Positions 1 to 10,064 of a DNA stretch of 64,000 bases are shown piece by piece. This DNA comes from Acidobacteriota bacterium (GTDB taxonomy: Bacteria; Actinomycetota; Acidimicrobiia; Acidimicrobiales; Microtrichaceae), in NCBI GenBank assembly GCA_003577145.1, contig QEUP01000012.1, forward strand, positions 1 to 64,000, given 5' to 3'. Positions within the stretch are counted from its first letter, which is position 1. Each line of letters starts with the position of its first letter. A program made the position numbers and the translations under genes. The notes below the pieces were generated by a model that saw only the letters and a program-made list of their open reading frames with translations, searched no databases and was not told the DNA's origin.

Positions 1-396
1 TCCATCCTGGAGTTGGCGCCCGAACTACGGCAGGCCCTGCTCTGCCCGGTGGGAGGCACGAGCCAACTGGTGCTGTACCCGCTGGCTGATGCGGTGGCGG
101 CACCGATCGTCGAGGACGGTGGAGGAGGTGTCGAACTGGTCGTCGTCCCTGCCTTCCACGGCGGACTGCTCGACGATCCCGGGATACAGCGGGCGATCAC
201 CGCGCACCTCGACCGCGGCACGGTGCCTGACGAGGGGTCGTGGGACCTCGCCGGCACGCTGTTGCATGCCGGCTCGGCCACCTGGCAGGTTCCCGAGCTG
301 CCGCTGACGCTGAACGGCGACTGGGGGGTCACCGACGACGAGGTCAGCTGCTCGGAGATCGAGGTTCGTCTCGCCGAGGTGATGGCGGAACCGTAG
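1..396 (+). CDS. C-terminal part of an unknown protein
   Basis: The reading frame is open from the first base of the window and ends at a TAG at 394-396, so the start lies upstream and about 131 residues are visible. The sequence is acidic and globular-looking, with no transmembrane segment. It contains short conserved-looking stretches (LLCPVGG, VVPAFHGGLLDD, WDLAGTLLHAG) but I recognise no family. It ends about 60 bases before the stop of a convergent gene. A small GC-rich hairpin (CGCGC/GCGCG, 416-428) lies between the two stops. I assign no function. Confidence 0.6.
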   Translation, partial: SILELAPELRQALLCPVGGTSQLVLYPLADAVAAPIVEDGGGGVELVVVPAFHGGLLDDPGIQRAITAHLDRGTVPDEGSWDLAGTLLHAGSATWQVPELPLTLNGDWGVTDDEVSCSEIEVRLAEVMAEP

Positions 397-454
397 TGGC
401 TCTGGACCGCTCGACCGCGCACGGCGCGATCCGGCGATCCCGAATCCGCATGGG

Positions 455-3247
455 TCAGCCGAGGTCGGGCTCGCCGCAGTGGCGGAGGATGAAGGCGCGG
501 GCCTGGTGCTGCAGGTCGACCGCGGCGTCCCAGCCGGTCCCCGTCGGGTGGATCGGCGTCCCGACCACGACTTGGATCGCCCCACGCCGCACGAAACGGT
601 GTCCCGCTCTGAGCATGGATCGACTACCTCGTAGCGAGACCGGCACCACCGGACAGCGGGCCTCGGCTGCTATCACGAAAGCACCCATGTGAAAGGGGCG
701 GAGGCCGGCCATGCGATCGAGGCCACCTTCGGGAAAGAACACGAGCCTGCGGCCGCTGCTCGCGTCCATGGCGAGACGACGGGTGTCGGCAACGCCCTGC
801 TCGCGATCGGAGCGCTCGACGAACTCGGTGCCGATGCGGCGAAGCAATAGACCGACGACCCGCTTCCGGGCGAAGACCTCGCCCGCGGTGAAGGTGAACG
901 GTCCCGGCAGGCCGGCCACCAGCGCAAAGGCGTCGAGGTAGCTCGGATGGTTGGCCACGATCACGCACGCGTCGCCGGCGGGAACGCGATCGGTGCCGTG
1001 GACAGACAGGGGAGTTCCCGAGAGCCTGAGCAATGACCGCGCGGCAAGGCGAACTGTTGCCCAGCGCCAGGAGAGTCGGGGAAGAACCATGACCGCGGCG
1101 AACGTCGGCACGATGATCGATGCGAACAAAAGGGAGAAGTAGGCGGAGAACGCCACCGAGGTCACAAGCGCGCGGATCCGTCGCAGCCGGGGCAGGATGC
1201 CGGCCCACGCAAATCGCGTCACCTGCCACCAGGGGGCCCGGGGTCGTGCACCCATGCGCCCGCTCTCGTACAGCTCACGGCTCGCTGCCCTGCGGATCTT
1301 GCCGCTCGACGTCTTGAGGACCGTCTGCGGTGGGACCAGGACGATCTCATCCGGCGGCGCGCCGAGCAGCTCGTGGGTCACGGCGAGTATCTTGCCCCGC
1401 AGCTCGTCGTTCTCGTCGCCCGGCTCGCGCGTCTCGGCCAGGATGACCAGTCGCTCCGTGCCGGAGTCGGCATCGGTCGAGGCGAATACGGCGACGCAAC
1501 CCTGGCGGACACCGGCTATTCCCCCGATAGCCTCCTCGAGCTCTTGGGGATAGAGGTTCTGGCCGGCTCGGATGACGATGTCCTTCACGCGACCGGTGAC
1601 GTAGAGCTCGCCATCGACCGTGTAGCCCAGGTCGCCGGCATCGAGCCATGAGCCATGGAACAGCTCCCTGGTCGCCTGCGGATTGCGGTAGTAACCACTG
1701 GTGGCGGACGGGCCGCGGAACTCGATCCGCCCCTCCTGGCGGTCGCCCAGCTCGTTTCCCGATTCGTCGACGATCCTCAGCTCGTGGCCGGGGAGCGGGT
1801 AGCCACATGCGACGAAACGCAGTGGGTCGTCGTCCCCGGGGGCCGGAACAGCACGTCCGTTCTTCACCATCGCGTCGCGATCGACGCGGTCGATGACGGG
1901 ACCCCGGTCGAGCGGCGGAGTGGTGAGTCCGACGGTCGACTCGGCCAGGCCGTACACGGGAGTGATTGCAGCCCGATCGAACCCGTAGGGGGCGAACCGT
2001 TCGCTGAAGCGCTCGAGGGTGTCGGGGCTCACTGGTTCGGCGCCGTTGAAGGCGATTCTCCAGGAGCTGAGGTCGACGTCTTCGAGTTGGGCTTCGGTGA
2101 CCTTGCGAACACAGAGCTCGTAGCCGAAGTTCGGCCCGCCGGAGATGGTTCCGCCGTGATCGCTGATCGTCTGGAGCCATCGTGCCGGGCGGGAGAGAAA
2201 CGTCAACGGCGACATGACGCTCAGCGGCGTGGCCGAGTACAGGCTGGTAAGCCACGCGCCTATCAGCCCCATGTCGTGATATAGCGGTAACCAGCTCACG
2301 AAGACCGAGGATGACCCGAGCTCGGCGGCTCGGCCGACACCCCTCACGTTGGCGAGCAGGTTCGCATGCGTGAGCACGACACCCTTCGGATTGCCCGTGC
2401 TTCCCGAGGTGTACTGGAGGAGAGCGATGTCGTCGCCGTTCGGCCGAGGTAGGGGACCCACGGAGCCGGACGTGAGCAGCTCCGGCGGTGTGGTCACATC
2501 CTTCATGGTCGGGACATGCGAACGGGTCAGCCGACCGAGTCGCTGGGCTTGGGGAACGGTGACCAGCATCACCGCGCCGGCGTTGTCGAGGATGCGCACG
2601 TGTCGGTGGAGGTGGTCCTCGAGTTGCGAGGGCCTCGCGGGCGGGTAGATCGGGACGGGGATCGCGCCGGCCAGCAGGATGCTGGCGAAGCTGACGAAGT
2701 AGTCGTGTCCGGTGGGAAGCATGAGCGCTACCGGATCGCCGGGAACCACGCCACGGTTGAGCAGCCCCGCGGCTGTCGCTGAGGCACGCTCCATCAGTGC
2801 GGCATAGCTCAACTCGGCGTCGATGCCCTCGTCGCCGAGGATGCGGAGATGACAACGGTCAGGATGTGCCGAGACGTGCCACTCGAGGGCTTCGACGAGC
2901 GTCGTGGCTGTTTCGGGGGTGGTCTCGGTTGGCAGGGGCCCGACGGCGCGGGGTGTTGCTCTCGGCGTACGCGCTTCCCGGCGGGGAGCCCGCTGCACGA
3001 CGCCAAGGAGGTCGCCTGGTGTCTCGACCCACTCGAGCACCTCGGTTCCCAGGCTCACCGAGAAGAGATCCTCAAGCCTCACGAGGAGCTCGGCCAGCTC
3101 CAAGCTGCTCAATCCCAGCTCTCGCTCCATCTCGCTGTCGAGACGAACCGGCGCCGCCGTGTGGGACGTTCTCAGCTCGGACAGCAGAGCGCTGACCTCG
3201 GCCAGCAGCGCCGCTTCGTCCTCGGTTCGGCTAATAGGCATGTGCAC
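455..3247 (-). CDS. ACP / fatty-acyl-AMP ligase / PlsC acyltransferase fusion
   Basis: This 930-residue protein combines three activities. Residues about 10-85 form an acyl-carrier domain with the phosphopantetheine site in ELGLSSLE. Residues about 105-670 form an AMP-forming acyl ligase with the P-loop TSGSTGNPKG, the YGLAEST motif, and a C-terminal KTSSGKIRR segment carrying the catalytic lysine. Residues about 720-925 form a PlsC-type 1-acylglycerol-3-phosphate acyltransferase with NHPSYLD (HX4D) and FFPEGG motifs. A hydrophobic stretch before the PlsC domain suggests membrane association. The inferred role is to activate a fatty acid as acyl-AMP, load it on the built-in ACP and pass it to a lipid acceptor. 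The start is either GTG at 3247 or ATG at 3241; neither has a strong ribosome binding site. Confidence 0.85.
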   Translation of the reverse strand: MHMPISRTEDEAALLAEVSALLSELRTSHTAAPVRLDSEMERELGLSSLELAELLVRLEDLFSVSLGTEVLEWVETPGDLLGVVQRAPRREARTPRATPRAVGPLPTETTPETATTLVEALEWHVSAHPDRCHLRILGDEGIDAELSYAALMERASATAAGLLNRGVVPGDPVALMLPTGHDYFVSFASILLAGAIPVPIYPPARPSQLEDHLHRHVRILDNAGAVMLVTVPQAQRLGRLTRSHVPTMKDVTTPPELLTSGSVGPLPRPNGDDIALLQYTSGSTGNPKGVVLTHANLLANVRGVGRAAELGSSSVFVSWLPLYHDMGLIGAWLTSLYSATPLSVMSPLTFLSRPARWLQTISDHGGTISGGPNFGYELCVRKVTEAQLEDVDLSSWRIAFNGAEPVSPDTLERFSERFAPYGFDRAAITPVYGLAESTVGLTTPPLDRGPVIDRVDRDAMVKNGRAVPAPGDDDPLRFVACGYPLPGHELRIVDESGNELGDRQEGRIEFRGPSATSGYYRNPQATRELFHGSWLDAGDLGYTVDGELYVTGRVKDIVIRAGQNLYPQELEEAIGGIAGVRQGCVAVFASTDADSGTERLVILAETREPGDENDELRGKILAVTHELLGAPPDEIVLVPPQTVLKTSSGKIRRAASRELYESGRMGARPRAPWWQVTRFAWAGILPRLRRIRALVTSVAFSAYFSLLFASIIVPTFAAVMVLPRLSWRWATVRLAARSLLRLSGTPLSVHGTDRVPAGDACVIVANHPSYLDAFALVAGLPGPFTFTAGEVFARKRVVGLLLRRIGTEFVERSDREQGVADTRRLAMDASSGRRLVFFPEGGLDRMAGLRPFHMGAFVIAAEARCPVVPVSLRGSRSMLRAGHRFVRRGAIQVVVGTPIHPTGTGWDAAVDLQHQARAFILRHCGEPDLG

Positions 3248-3472
3248 ATCGCTCGGCAGGTGATCGGCGGGCCAAAGGAGTCGCTCGCCAGGACCGACGA
3301 GAGAGCAGGTGTGGGCGCGGGCAAGACTCGGGAGTCATCATCTCGCGGCTCAGACCTCGTTGCACGCGCGATCGTTACCCCAGTGGCCCGCGGCGAACCG
3401 GCCCTGGTTCCGGGTTACGCAACTCGGGTACGGCCCGCTACTGTCCAGGTGGCCGACACGCTGGAGGTGACC

Positions 3473-3937
3473 ATGGCCGGACTCAATCTCGGTGACCTGA
3501 CGGTCAGCAGCCCCGCTTTCGAGCACGGTGGCCGGATCCCCGACGAGCACACCTGCGAGGGTGAGGACGTGTCCCCTCCGCTGGAGTGGTCCGCGGTGCC
3601 CGAGGGCACACGCGAGCTGGTGATCATCTGTCACGACCCCGACGCCCCGCTCACCGACGGGTTCACGCACTGGGTTGCCTACGGGATCGCCCCGGACTCG
3701 GGAGGCATCGAAGAGGGCGGTGGTCCTCACACCGAAGGGTCCAACGACTTCGGCTCGACTGGCTACGGCGGGCCGGCTCCGCCGCCGGGCCACGGCACTC
3801 ACCACTACTACTTCCATCTCTACGCCATCGACGCCGAGCTGGGTGCCGGCCCGGGTCTGAGTCGTGACGAGGTGCTCGAGCGCATCGACGAACACATCAT
3901 CGAGCAAGCTCGCGTCGTGGGCACCTACAGCCGGTAG
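3473..3937 (+). CDS. YbhB/YbcL (PEBP-like) family protein
   Basis: The 154-residue product matches the bacterial phosphatidylethanolamine-binding / Raf-kinase-inhibitor-like family. It shows the DEHTCEGEDVSPPLEW ligand-pocket segment near the N-terminus, then the VIICHDPDAP and THWVAYGI segments and a C-terminal HHYYFHLYAID strand. Length is normal for the family. ATG at 3473 is chosen because GGAGG sits six bases upstream and the conserved fold begins right after it, although the frame stays open further upstream. No signal peptide is present, so a cytoplasmic location is expected. Physiological roles in this family are poorly defined. It is divergent from the acyl-AMP ligase fusion gene. 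Confidence 0.85.
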   Translation: MAGLNLGDLTVSSPAFEHGGRIPDEHTCEGEDVSPPLEWSAVPEGTRELVIICHDPDAPLTDGFTHWVAYGIAPDSGGIEEGGGPHTEGSNDFGSTGYGGPAPPPGHGTHHYYFHLYAIDAELGAGPGLSRDEVLERIDEHIIEQARVVGTYSR

Positions 3938-3945
3938 TTCTGCTC

Positions 3946-4081
3946 GGCGTTGGTTCGCTGGCGCTCACCGACGCCCGGCTGCGCCGATCCGGTTCTGGTC
4001 TGCCCGCTGCTACGGCTTGCGCCTGCGCAGCGTTGACTTTGGCGTTGGTTCGCTGACGCTCACCGACGCCCGGCTGCGCCG
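3946..4081. repeat. 41-bp direct repeat pair
   Basis: Two copies of a 41-bp unit lie at 3946-3986 and 4041-4081, starting GGCGTTGGTTCGCTG and differing at one position. They are 95 bp apart start to start in the non-coding stretch between the YbhB-like gene and the cytochrome c gene. No coding role is apparent. Confidence 0.85.
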
Positions 4082-4119
4082 TGTCCGGAGTGGAAGGAGA
4101 GGCAGGTGCCGGGGCATTA

Positions 4120-4307
4120 TGCACGAATAACTAGATAGCGAAACGAAGATTGCCGGACCAAGGACCCTGTTGTTGACGTTCGAGCCGAGGGAAGATGCGC
4201 GAAGTGTTCGACGCATCGATGTGCGCCCGACCCGCATCGCACCAGCTGCCGCTCAAATCGATGTCACTCATCGCCGGCCGCGATTCGGGGTGGACGAGGA
4301 GGGATAA
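4120..4307 (+). promoter_or_regulatory. Candidate nar operon promoter region and leader hairpin
   Basis: After the GC-rich repeats the sequence turns locally AT-rich around GAATAACTAG (4125-4134), a 10-mer also found upstream of the mobB operon at a similar distance from its start. Further down, GATGCGCGAA (4194-4203) pairs with TTCG-A-CGCATC (4207-4217), giving a ten-base-pair hairpin with one bulged A and a three-base loop. No T-run follows, so it does not look like a terminator. I could not identify a clear -35/-10 pair. GAGGAGGGATAA immediately before GTG at 4308 is the ribosome binding site of the cytochrome gene. Confidence 0.4.
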
Positions 4308-4844
4308 GTGGGCCGATTTGTGAAAGTCACGCGGCGTGGCCTGTTCGTGTTGAGTCTCCTTTGCGTCAGCGGAGGGCTGTTCCTCACCCAGGCGACGGCT
4401 CAGGGCAGCGGGAACGTCGGGGAGGGCGAGGACCTCTTCACGGGCGCGCAGCCCTTGGAGAACGGCGGGCCTCCGTGCATGGCGTGTCACAGCGCCGGGG
4501 ACATGGCAGCCCTCGGGGGCGGCCAGCTCGGTCCCGATCTCACCCCCGCCTTCGACAAGTACGGAGGAGCGCAGGGGTTTGCCGCCACCCTGGGCAGTTT
4601 GCCGTTCCCGACGATGCAGCCCGTGTTCGGACCCCGCCCGCTGACCCCTGCCGAGCAGGACGACCTGCTGGCCTTCTTCGAGCAGGCCAGCGTCGAGAAG
4701 CGCTCGGGCAACGCAACCCTGACCCTCTTCTTGTGGGGGGTGGGTGGCGCCGTCGTCCTGTTGGTACTCGCAGGCCTTGTCTGGATGCGGCACCTGAACG
4801 GTGTTCGCAAGCCGATGGTGGCCCGCAGCAAGCGAACCTCTTGA
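4308..4844 (+). CDS. Membrane-anchored monoheme cytochrome c of the nar operon
   Basis: The 178-residue product has an N-terminal signal or anchor (RRG followed by a hydrophobic run, residues 9-31). One heme-c site, CMACH, lies at residues 57-61, with a likely axial Met in PFPTMQPVF. A second transmembrane helix is near residues 140-163, so the heme domain should face outside. It is the first gene of the nar cluster, 18 bases before narG, and starts with GTG after a strong GGAGG site. Family knowledge: a class I cytochrome c precedes nxrA in Nitrobacter-type operons, and narC precedes narG in Thermus. Inference: it exchanges electrons with the NarGHI-type complex on the outer face. Confidence 0.85.
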   Translation: MGRFVKVTRRGLFVLSLLCVSGGLFLTQATAQGSGNVGEGEDLFTGAQPLENGGPPCMACHSAGDMAALGGGQLGPDLTPAFDKYGGAQGFAATLGSLPFPTMQPVFGPRPLTPAEQDDLLAFFEQASVEKRSGNATLTLFLWGVGGAVVLLVLAGLVWMRHLNGVRKPMVARSKRTS

Positions 4845-4862
4845 GCCTGGAAAGGAATCGTT

Positions 4863-7800
4863 GTGGGCTGGATTCAGGATCTGGTCAATCCCAAGCGACG
4901 TGATTGGGAGGACTTCTACCGCAACAGATGGCAGCACGACCGGACGGTTCGCAGCACCCACGGCGTGAACTGCACCGGTGGCTGCTCCTGGGAGGTGTTC
5001 GTCAAGAACGGCGTCATCACCTGGGAGATGCAACAGACCGATTACCCGCTGCTCGAGTCGGGGCTGCCGCCGTACGAGCCTCGAGGCTGTCAGCGGGGGA
5101 TCTCCGCGTCCTGGTACGTGTACAGCCCGATCCGGGTGAAGTTCCCGTACATGCGCGGAGCGCTCATGGACATGTGGCGCAAGGCCAAGGCCGACCACCC
5201 CGATCCGGTCGAGGCGTGGGCGTCCATTGCCGAGGACGACGAGAAGCGAACCCGCTTCCAGCGCGCCCGCGGCAAGGGCGGGTTCCGCCGCTCGACCTGG
5301 GACGAGGTGTCCGAGTTGGTCGCCGCCTCCCTCCTGTACACCGCCCGCAAGTGGGGGCCTGACCACATCTTCGGGTTCTCACCGATCCCGGCGATGTCGT
5401 ACCTGTCCTACGCCGCCGGCTCGCGCTTCTTGCAGCTCTTCGGTGGCGTGAACATGAGCTTTTACGACTGGTACGCCGATCTGCCCAACGCCTTCCCCGA
5501 GATGTGGGGCGACCAGACCGACGTCTGTGAGAGCGCCGACTGGTACAACTCGAAGTACATCATCTCGATGGGCGCGAACCTCAACATGACCCGAACCCCC
5601 GACGTGCACTTCGTCTCCGAAGCGCGCCACGAGGGGGCGAAGTTCGTCGTCATCGCACCCGACTTCAGCCAGGTCGCCAAGTACTCCGACTGGTGGATCC
5701 CGATCCAAGCGGGACAGGACACCGCCCTGTGGATGGGTGTCAACCACGTGATCCTCAAGGAGTTCCACGCCGACCGGCAGGTGCCGTACTTCATCGACTA
5801 CCTCAAGCGCCTGACCGACAGCCCGCTCCTCGTGGAGCTGATGCCGACTTCCGACGGGTACAAGCCGGGTCAGTTCCTGCGGGCCAACCGGGTGGCCCGT
5901 TACGCCGACACCGAGAACGGTGACTGGAAGATGCTGCTGCACGACGCCACCAGCGGCGAGGTGCGCGCACCCAAGGGCACCGGCGGGCACCGCTGGCAGG
6001 AGAAGAAGGGCCAGTGGAACCTCAAGATGGAGGACGAGCTCGACGACTCGCCGCTCGACCCCGACCTCACCTTCCTCGAGCGCCACGACGAGGTGCTCCA
6101 GGTCGACTTCTGGGAGTTCGCCGAAGGCAACACCTTCCGGCGCGGTGTGCCGGTTCGCTACGTCGAGACGTCCGGCGGCCGGGTGCCGGTGGCAACCGTC
6201 TATGACCTGTTGATGGCCCAGCACGGCGTAGGCCGCGGCCTACCGGGTGACTACCCGGAGGGCTACGACGACGAGGACGCGCCATACACCCCTGCCTGGC
6301 AGGAGAAGTACACCGGCATCGGGCGCGACACCGTCACCCGCCTGGCCCGTGAGTTCGCCAAGAACGCCGAGGACACCAAGGGCAAGTCCATGGTGATCAT
6401 CGGCGCCAGCATCAACCACTGGTACAACAACAACCTCTCGTACCGGGCGCCCATCACCGCCCTCATCCTCTGCGGCTGCCCGGGCGTCAACGGCGGGGGG
6501 ATGAACCACTACGTCGGCCAGGAGAAGCTGACGCTCGTGGCGCCCTGGACCAGCATGGCGTTCGCCCTCGACTGGCAGAAGCCGCCGCGTCTGCAGCAAT
6601 CGCCCACCTGGCACTACGTCAACAGCGACCAGTGGCGCTACGAGGGCGACTTCACCGACTACGCGCCGATCCCACCCGAGACGAAGTGGGCGAAGGGCCA
6701 CGCCATGGACCTCGAGACGGCGGCGGTCCGCAAGGGCTGGATGCCCTACTACCCGCAGTTCAACCGCAACTCACTCGACCTCGTCAAGGAGGCCGAGGCC
6801 GCCGGCGCCAACACCGACGACGAGATCGTCGGCAAGGTCGCCGACCAGCTGCGCGACGGCTCGCTCGACTTCGCGGTGCACGACCCCGACGCGCCCGAGA
6901 ACTGGCCACGGGTCTGGATCATCTGGCGGGGCAACGCCATCCAGTCCAGTGCCAAGGGCCACGAGTTCTTCCTCCGGCACTATCTCGGCACCCACGACAA
7001 CATCATCGCCGAGGAGCACGCGAAGGGGAAGGTCGAAAGCGTCGAGTTCCGCGAGCCCGCACCCCGGGGGAAGATGGACCTCGTCGTCGACCTGAACTTC
7101 CGCATGGACACCTCAGCGCTGTACTCCGACATCATCTTGCCGTCGGCGTTCTGGTACGAGAAGAACGACCTCAACACCACCGACCTGCATTCCTTCGTCC
7201 ACCCCCTGGGAGCGGCGGTGCCGCCGGTCTGGGAGTCGAAGACCGACTGGGAGATCTTCAAGGTCCTCGCTGCCAAGGTCAGCGAGCTCGCTCCCACGGT
7301 CTTCTCGGGCCCGCAAAAGGACATAGTGTCGAGCCCCCTCGCCCACGACACGCCCGACATGCTCGCCCAGACCCAGCCACTCGACTGGAAGAAGGGCGAG
7401 TGCGAGCTGATTCCCGGCAAGACCGCCCCGCACCTGCGCATCGTCGAGCGTGACTACGAGAACCTCTACAACCGGTTCACTTCCCTCGGTCGTCAGGTGC
7501 GCGAGGACGGCATCACCGGCCACGGGATGAAGATCCCCATCGCCGAGTTCTACGACGAGTTGCTCGAGAACCCGACCGGGGGCTCACCCGACCCGCGCCA
7601 CGGCCGCTGCATCACCTGGGGAGGCCAGCGCTACCCGAGCCTCGAGGACGCGCTCGACACCTGCAACATGCTGTTGCACCTCGCTCCCGAGACCAACGGC
7701 GAGGTGTCATACGCCGGCTTCAAAGCCGAGGAGGAGCGGGTGGGCCTCCCGCTGGCCGACATGGCCGAGAACGTGCGCGACGTGCGCATGACCTTCCTCG

Positions 7801-8510
7801 ACATCACGCGACAGGTGAGGCGCACCCTAATCAGTCCCTGTTGGTCGGGGATGGTCAACCAGGGTCGGGCCTACGCCGCGTGGACGATGAACGTGGAGCG
7901 GCTGCTCCCGTGGCGCACGCTGACGGGCCGCCAGGGTCTCTACGTCGACCACCCCTACTATCTCGACTTCGGCGAGCACCTGCCCACCTACAAGCCCAAG
8001 CTCGACCCGGTGAAGACCCGCGACATCGTGCACAGCCAGGTGGACGACAAGTCGCTCGTCCTCAACTACATCACCCCTCACGGCAAGTGGAACATCCACT
8101 CGACCTACAAGGACAACCACCGGATGCTCACGCTGTCGCGGGGCATGGATCCGATCTGGATCAACGACAAGGACGCCGCGCGGGTCGGCCTCGTCGACAA
8201 CGACTGGGTGGAGGTCTACAACGACAACGGCGTGGTGGTGACCCGTACCGCGGTGAGCGCACGGGTCCAACCCGGTACCTGCCTCTACTACCACGCTGTG
8301 GAGCGCACCATCTACGTACCGAAATCCCAGCAACGAGGCGGTCGGCGCGCCGGGGGTCACAACAGCCTCACCCGCACTCGCATCAACCCGGTGCTGCTCG
8401 CCGGTGGATACGCCCAGTTCAACTACGGGTTCAACTACTGGGGCCCGATCGGCATCTTCACCCGGGACACCTACGCCGTCGTCCGCAAGCTGGAGAAGCT
8501 CGAATGGTGA
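4863..8510 (+). CDS. narG: Respiratory nitrate reductase / nitrite oxidoreductase alpha subunit
   Basis: At 1215 residues this is a full-length NarG-type Mo-bisPGD catalytic subunit. The FS0 cluster ligands are all present with canonical spacing: His33, Cys37, Cys41 and Cys76. The molybdenum-ligand Asp is expected in YDWYADLP (about residue 206). No Tat signal is present, so the active site should face the cytoplasm. AAAGGA lies six bases before the GTG start. The normal reaction is nitrate + 2e- to nitrite with quinol as donor, but close relatives (Nitrobacter NxrA) run it in reverse. Sequence alone cannot settle the direction here. The gene order cytochrome c-G-H-J-I-narK-narK supports a complete complex with dedicated transport. 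Confidence 0.95.
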   Translation: MGWIQDLVNPKRRDWEDFYRNRWQHDRTVRSTHGVNCTGGCSWEVFVKNGVITWEMQQTDYPLLESGLPPYEPRGCQRGISASWYVYSPIRVKFPYMRGALMDMWRKAKADHPDPVEAWASIAEDDEKRTRFQRARGKGGFRRSTWDEVSELVAASLLYTARKWGPDHIFGFSPIPAMSYLSYAAGSRFLQLFGGVNMSFYDWYADLPNAFPEMWGDQTDVCESADWYNSKYIISMGANLNMTRTPDVHFVSEARHEGAKFVVIAPDFSQVAKYSDWWIPIQAGQDTALWMGVNHVILKEFHADRQVPYFIDYLKRLTDSPLLVELMPTSDGYKPGQFLRANRVARYADTENGDWKMLLHDATSGEVRAPKGTGGHRWQEKKGQWNLKMEDELDDSPLDPDLTFLERHDEVLQVDFWEFAEGNTFRRGVPVRYVETSGGRVPVATVYDLLMAQHGVGRGLPGDYPEGYDDEDAPYTPAWQEKYTGIGRDTVTRLAREFAKNAEDTKGKSMVIIGASINHWYNNNLSYRAPITALILCGCPGVNGGGMNHYVGQEKLTLVAPWTSMAFALDWQKPPRLQQSPTWHYVNSDQWRYEGDFTDYAPIPPETKWAKGHAMDLETAAVRKGWMPYYPQFNRNSLDLVKEAEAAGANTDDEIVGKVADQLRDGSLDFAVHDPDAPENWPRVWIIWRGNAIQSSAKGHEFFLRHYLGTHDNIIAEEHAKGKVESVEFREPAPRGKMDLVVDLNFRMDTSALYSDIILPSAFWYEKNDLNTTDLHSFVHPLGAAVPPVWESKTDWEIFKVLAAKVSELAPTVFSGPQKDIVSSPLAHDTPDMLAQTQPLDWKKGECELIPGKTAPHLRIVERDYENLYNRFTSLGRQVREDGITGHGMKIPIAEFYDELLENPTGGSPDPRHGRCITWGGQRYPSLEDALDTCNMLLHLAPETNGEVSYAGFKAEEERVGLPLADMAENVRDVRMTFLDITRQVRRTLISPCWSGMVNQGRAYAAWTMNVERLLPWRTLTGRQGLYVDHPYYLDFGEHLPTYKPKLDPVKTRDIVHSQVDDKSLVLNYITPHGKWNIHSTYKDNHRMLTLSRGMDPIWINDKDAARVGLVDNDWVEVYNDNGVVVTRTAVSARVQPGTCLYYHAVERTIYVPKSQQRGGRRAGGHNSLTRTRINPVLLAGGYAQFNYGFNYWGPIGIFTRDTYAVVRKLEKLEW

Positions 8511-8550
8511 CTCCTCGCAGCAGCAACCATCCCGAACGGAGCGAATGAAG

Positions 8551-10059
8551 ATGGATATTCGTGCTCAGGTGTCGATGGTGTTCCACCTGGACAAGTGCAT
8601 CGGCTGCCACACCTGCAGTATCGCCTGCAAGAACATCTGGACCGATCGCAAGGGCACCGAATACATGTGGTGGAACAACGTCGAGACGAAGCCGGGTACC
8701 GGCTATCCGACGTTGTGGGAGGACCAGGAGAAGTACCGGGGCGGCTGGGAGAAACGCAACGGCAAGCTCGTCCCCAAGCTCCAGGGGCGGGGCCGGACAC
8801 TGGCCAACCTCTTCCACAACCCCTACCTCCCCACGATCGACGACTACTACGAGCCCTGGACCTACGAGTACGACCACCTCTTCAGCGCCCCCGAGGGTGA
8901 CGACCAGCCGACCGCTCGTGCCGTCTCACTGATCACCGGTGACTACATGGAGATCGAGGCCGGTCCCAACTGGGACGACGACCTGGGTGGCTCCCCGATC
9001 TATGCAGCCAACGACCCGAACCTCGAAGCGGTGAGCGACGAGGACCGCGAGCTGCTCAACGAGTTGGAGCGGGTCGTCTTCATGTACCTGCCCCGGATCT
9101 GCAACCACTGCGTCAACCCTGGCTGCGTGGCGGTGTGCCCGGCTGGGGCTCTGTACAAGCGGGGCGAGGACGGCATCGTGCTCGTCAGCCAGGACAAGTG
9201 CCGCGCCTGGCGCATGTGCATCTCGGGCTGCCCCTACAAGAAGGTCTATTACAACTGGAACACCGGCAAGTCCGAGAAGTGCATCCTGTGCTACCCACGG
9301 CTCGAGACCGGCCACGCTCCGGCATGCTTCCATTCGTGTGTAGGGCGGATCCGCTACCTGGGCCTGATCCTCTACGACGCCGACCGCATCGTGGAGACTG
9401 CTTCGGTCCCCGACGATGAGTTGGTCCAAGCGCATCGCCGGCTCATCCAGGACCCGAACGATCCAGAGGTCATCGCCAACGCCAAGGCCAACGGGATCAC
9501 CGATGCCCAGCTGGCGTCCGCGCGGATATCGCCGGTCTACCGCTTCGTCAAGGAGTGGGAGCTGGCGCTGCCCCTGCACCCGGATTTCAGGACGCTGCCC
9601 AGCCTGTTCTACGTGCCACCCATGCTGCCGGTGCAGGCCCACATCAAGGACAACTCCTACGATGTCGACGAGGTTGGTGCCTCGTCGCTGGCCCCATTGC
9701 TCAGCTCACTCGAAGGCGCAAGGGTCCCCATCAAGTACCTGGCCAGCCTCATGGCGGCGGGCAACGAGGAGGTCGTCGAGGCCGTCTACCGCAAGCTCAT
9801 TGCCGTGAGGGTCCACATGCGGTCTCAGAAGGTGGGCGACATCACCGAGGCCGAGGCCAAGGAGGCGCTCGATGTGGGAGGGCTCGACACCGACACCGCC
9901 GAGGCGATCTTCCGCCTGACTGCCCAGCCGACCTTCGACGAGCGCTTCGTGGTACCGCCGATGGGGCGCGAGATGGCGATCGAGCCCACCGAGGACCCGT
10001 TCCGTGAGAAGCGCGAGACCGGGTTCGGGTACCGCACCGCTCCCGAGCGGAGGTGGTGA
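8551..10059 (+). CDS. narH: Nitrate reductase / nitrite oxidoreductase beta subunit (iron-sulfur)
   Basis: This 502-residue subunit carries four iron-sulfur clusters passing electrons between NarG and NarI. The first cysteine set is C16-x2-C19-x2-C22-x3-C26. The later sets occur in CNHCVNPGCVAVCP, CRAWRMCISGCPYKK and CILCYPRLETG. The Trp in CRAWRMC replaces one cysteine, as in NarH, and indicates a [3Fe-4S] cluster. ATG at 8551 is preferred over ATG at 8545 because GGAG at 8538-8541 is nine bases upstream of it and the family usually begins MxIRAQ. It lies 40 bases after narG. Confidence 0.95.
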   Translation: MDIRAQVSMVFHLDKCIGCHTCSIACKNIWTDRKGTEYMWWNNVETKPGTGYPTLWEDQEKYRGGWEKRNGKLVPKLQGRGRTLANLFHNPYLPTIDDYYEPWTYEYDHLFSAPEGDDQPTARAVSLITGDYMEIEAGPNWDDDLGGSPIYAANDPNLEAVSDEDRELLNELERVVFMYLPRICNHCVNPGCVAVCPAGALYKRGEDGIVLVSQDKCRAWRMCISGCPYKKVYYNWNTGKSEKCILCYPRLETGHAPACFHSCVGRIRYLGLILYDADRIVETASVPDDELVQAHRRLIQDPNDPEVIANAKANGITDAQLASARISPVYRFVKEWELALPLHPDFRTLPSLFYVPPMLPVQAHIKDNSYDVDEVGASSLAPLLSSLEGARVPIKYLASLMAAGNEEVVEAVYRKLIAVRVHMRSQKVGDITEAEAKEALDVGGLDTDTAEAIFRLTAQPTFDERFVVPPMGREMAIEPTEDPFREKRETGFGYRTAPERRW

Positions 10060-10064
10060 GCAGC

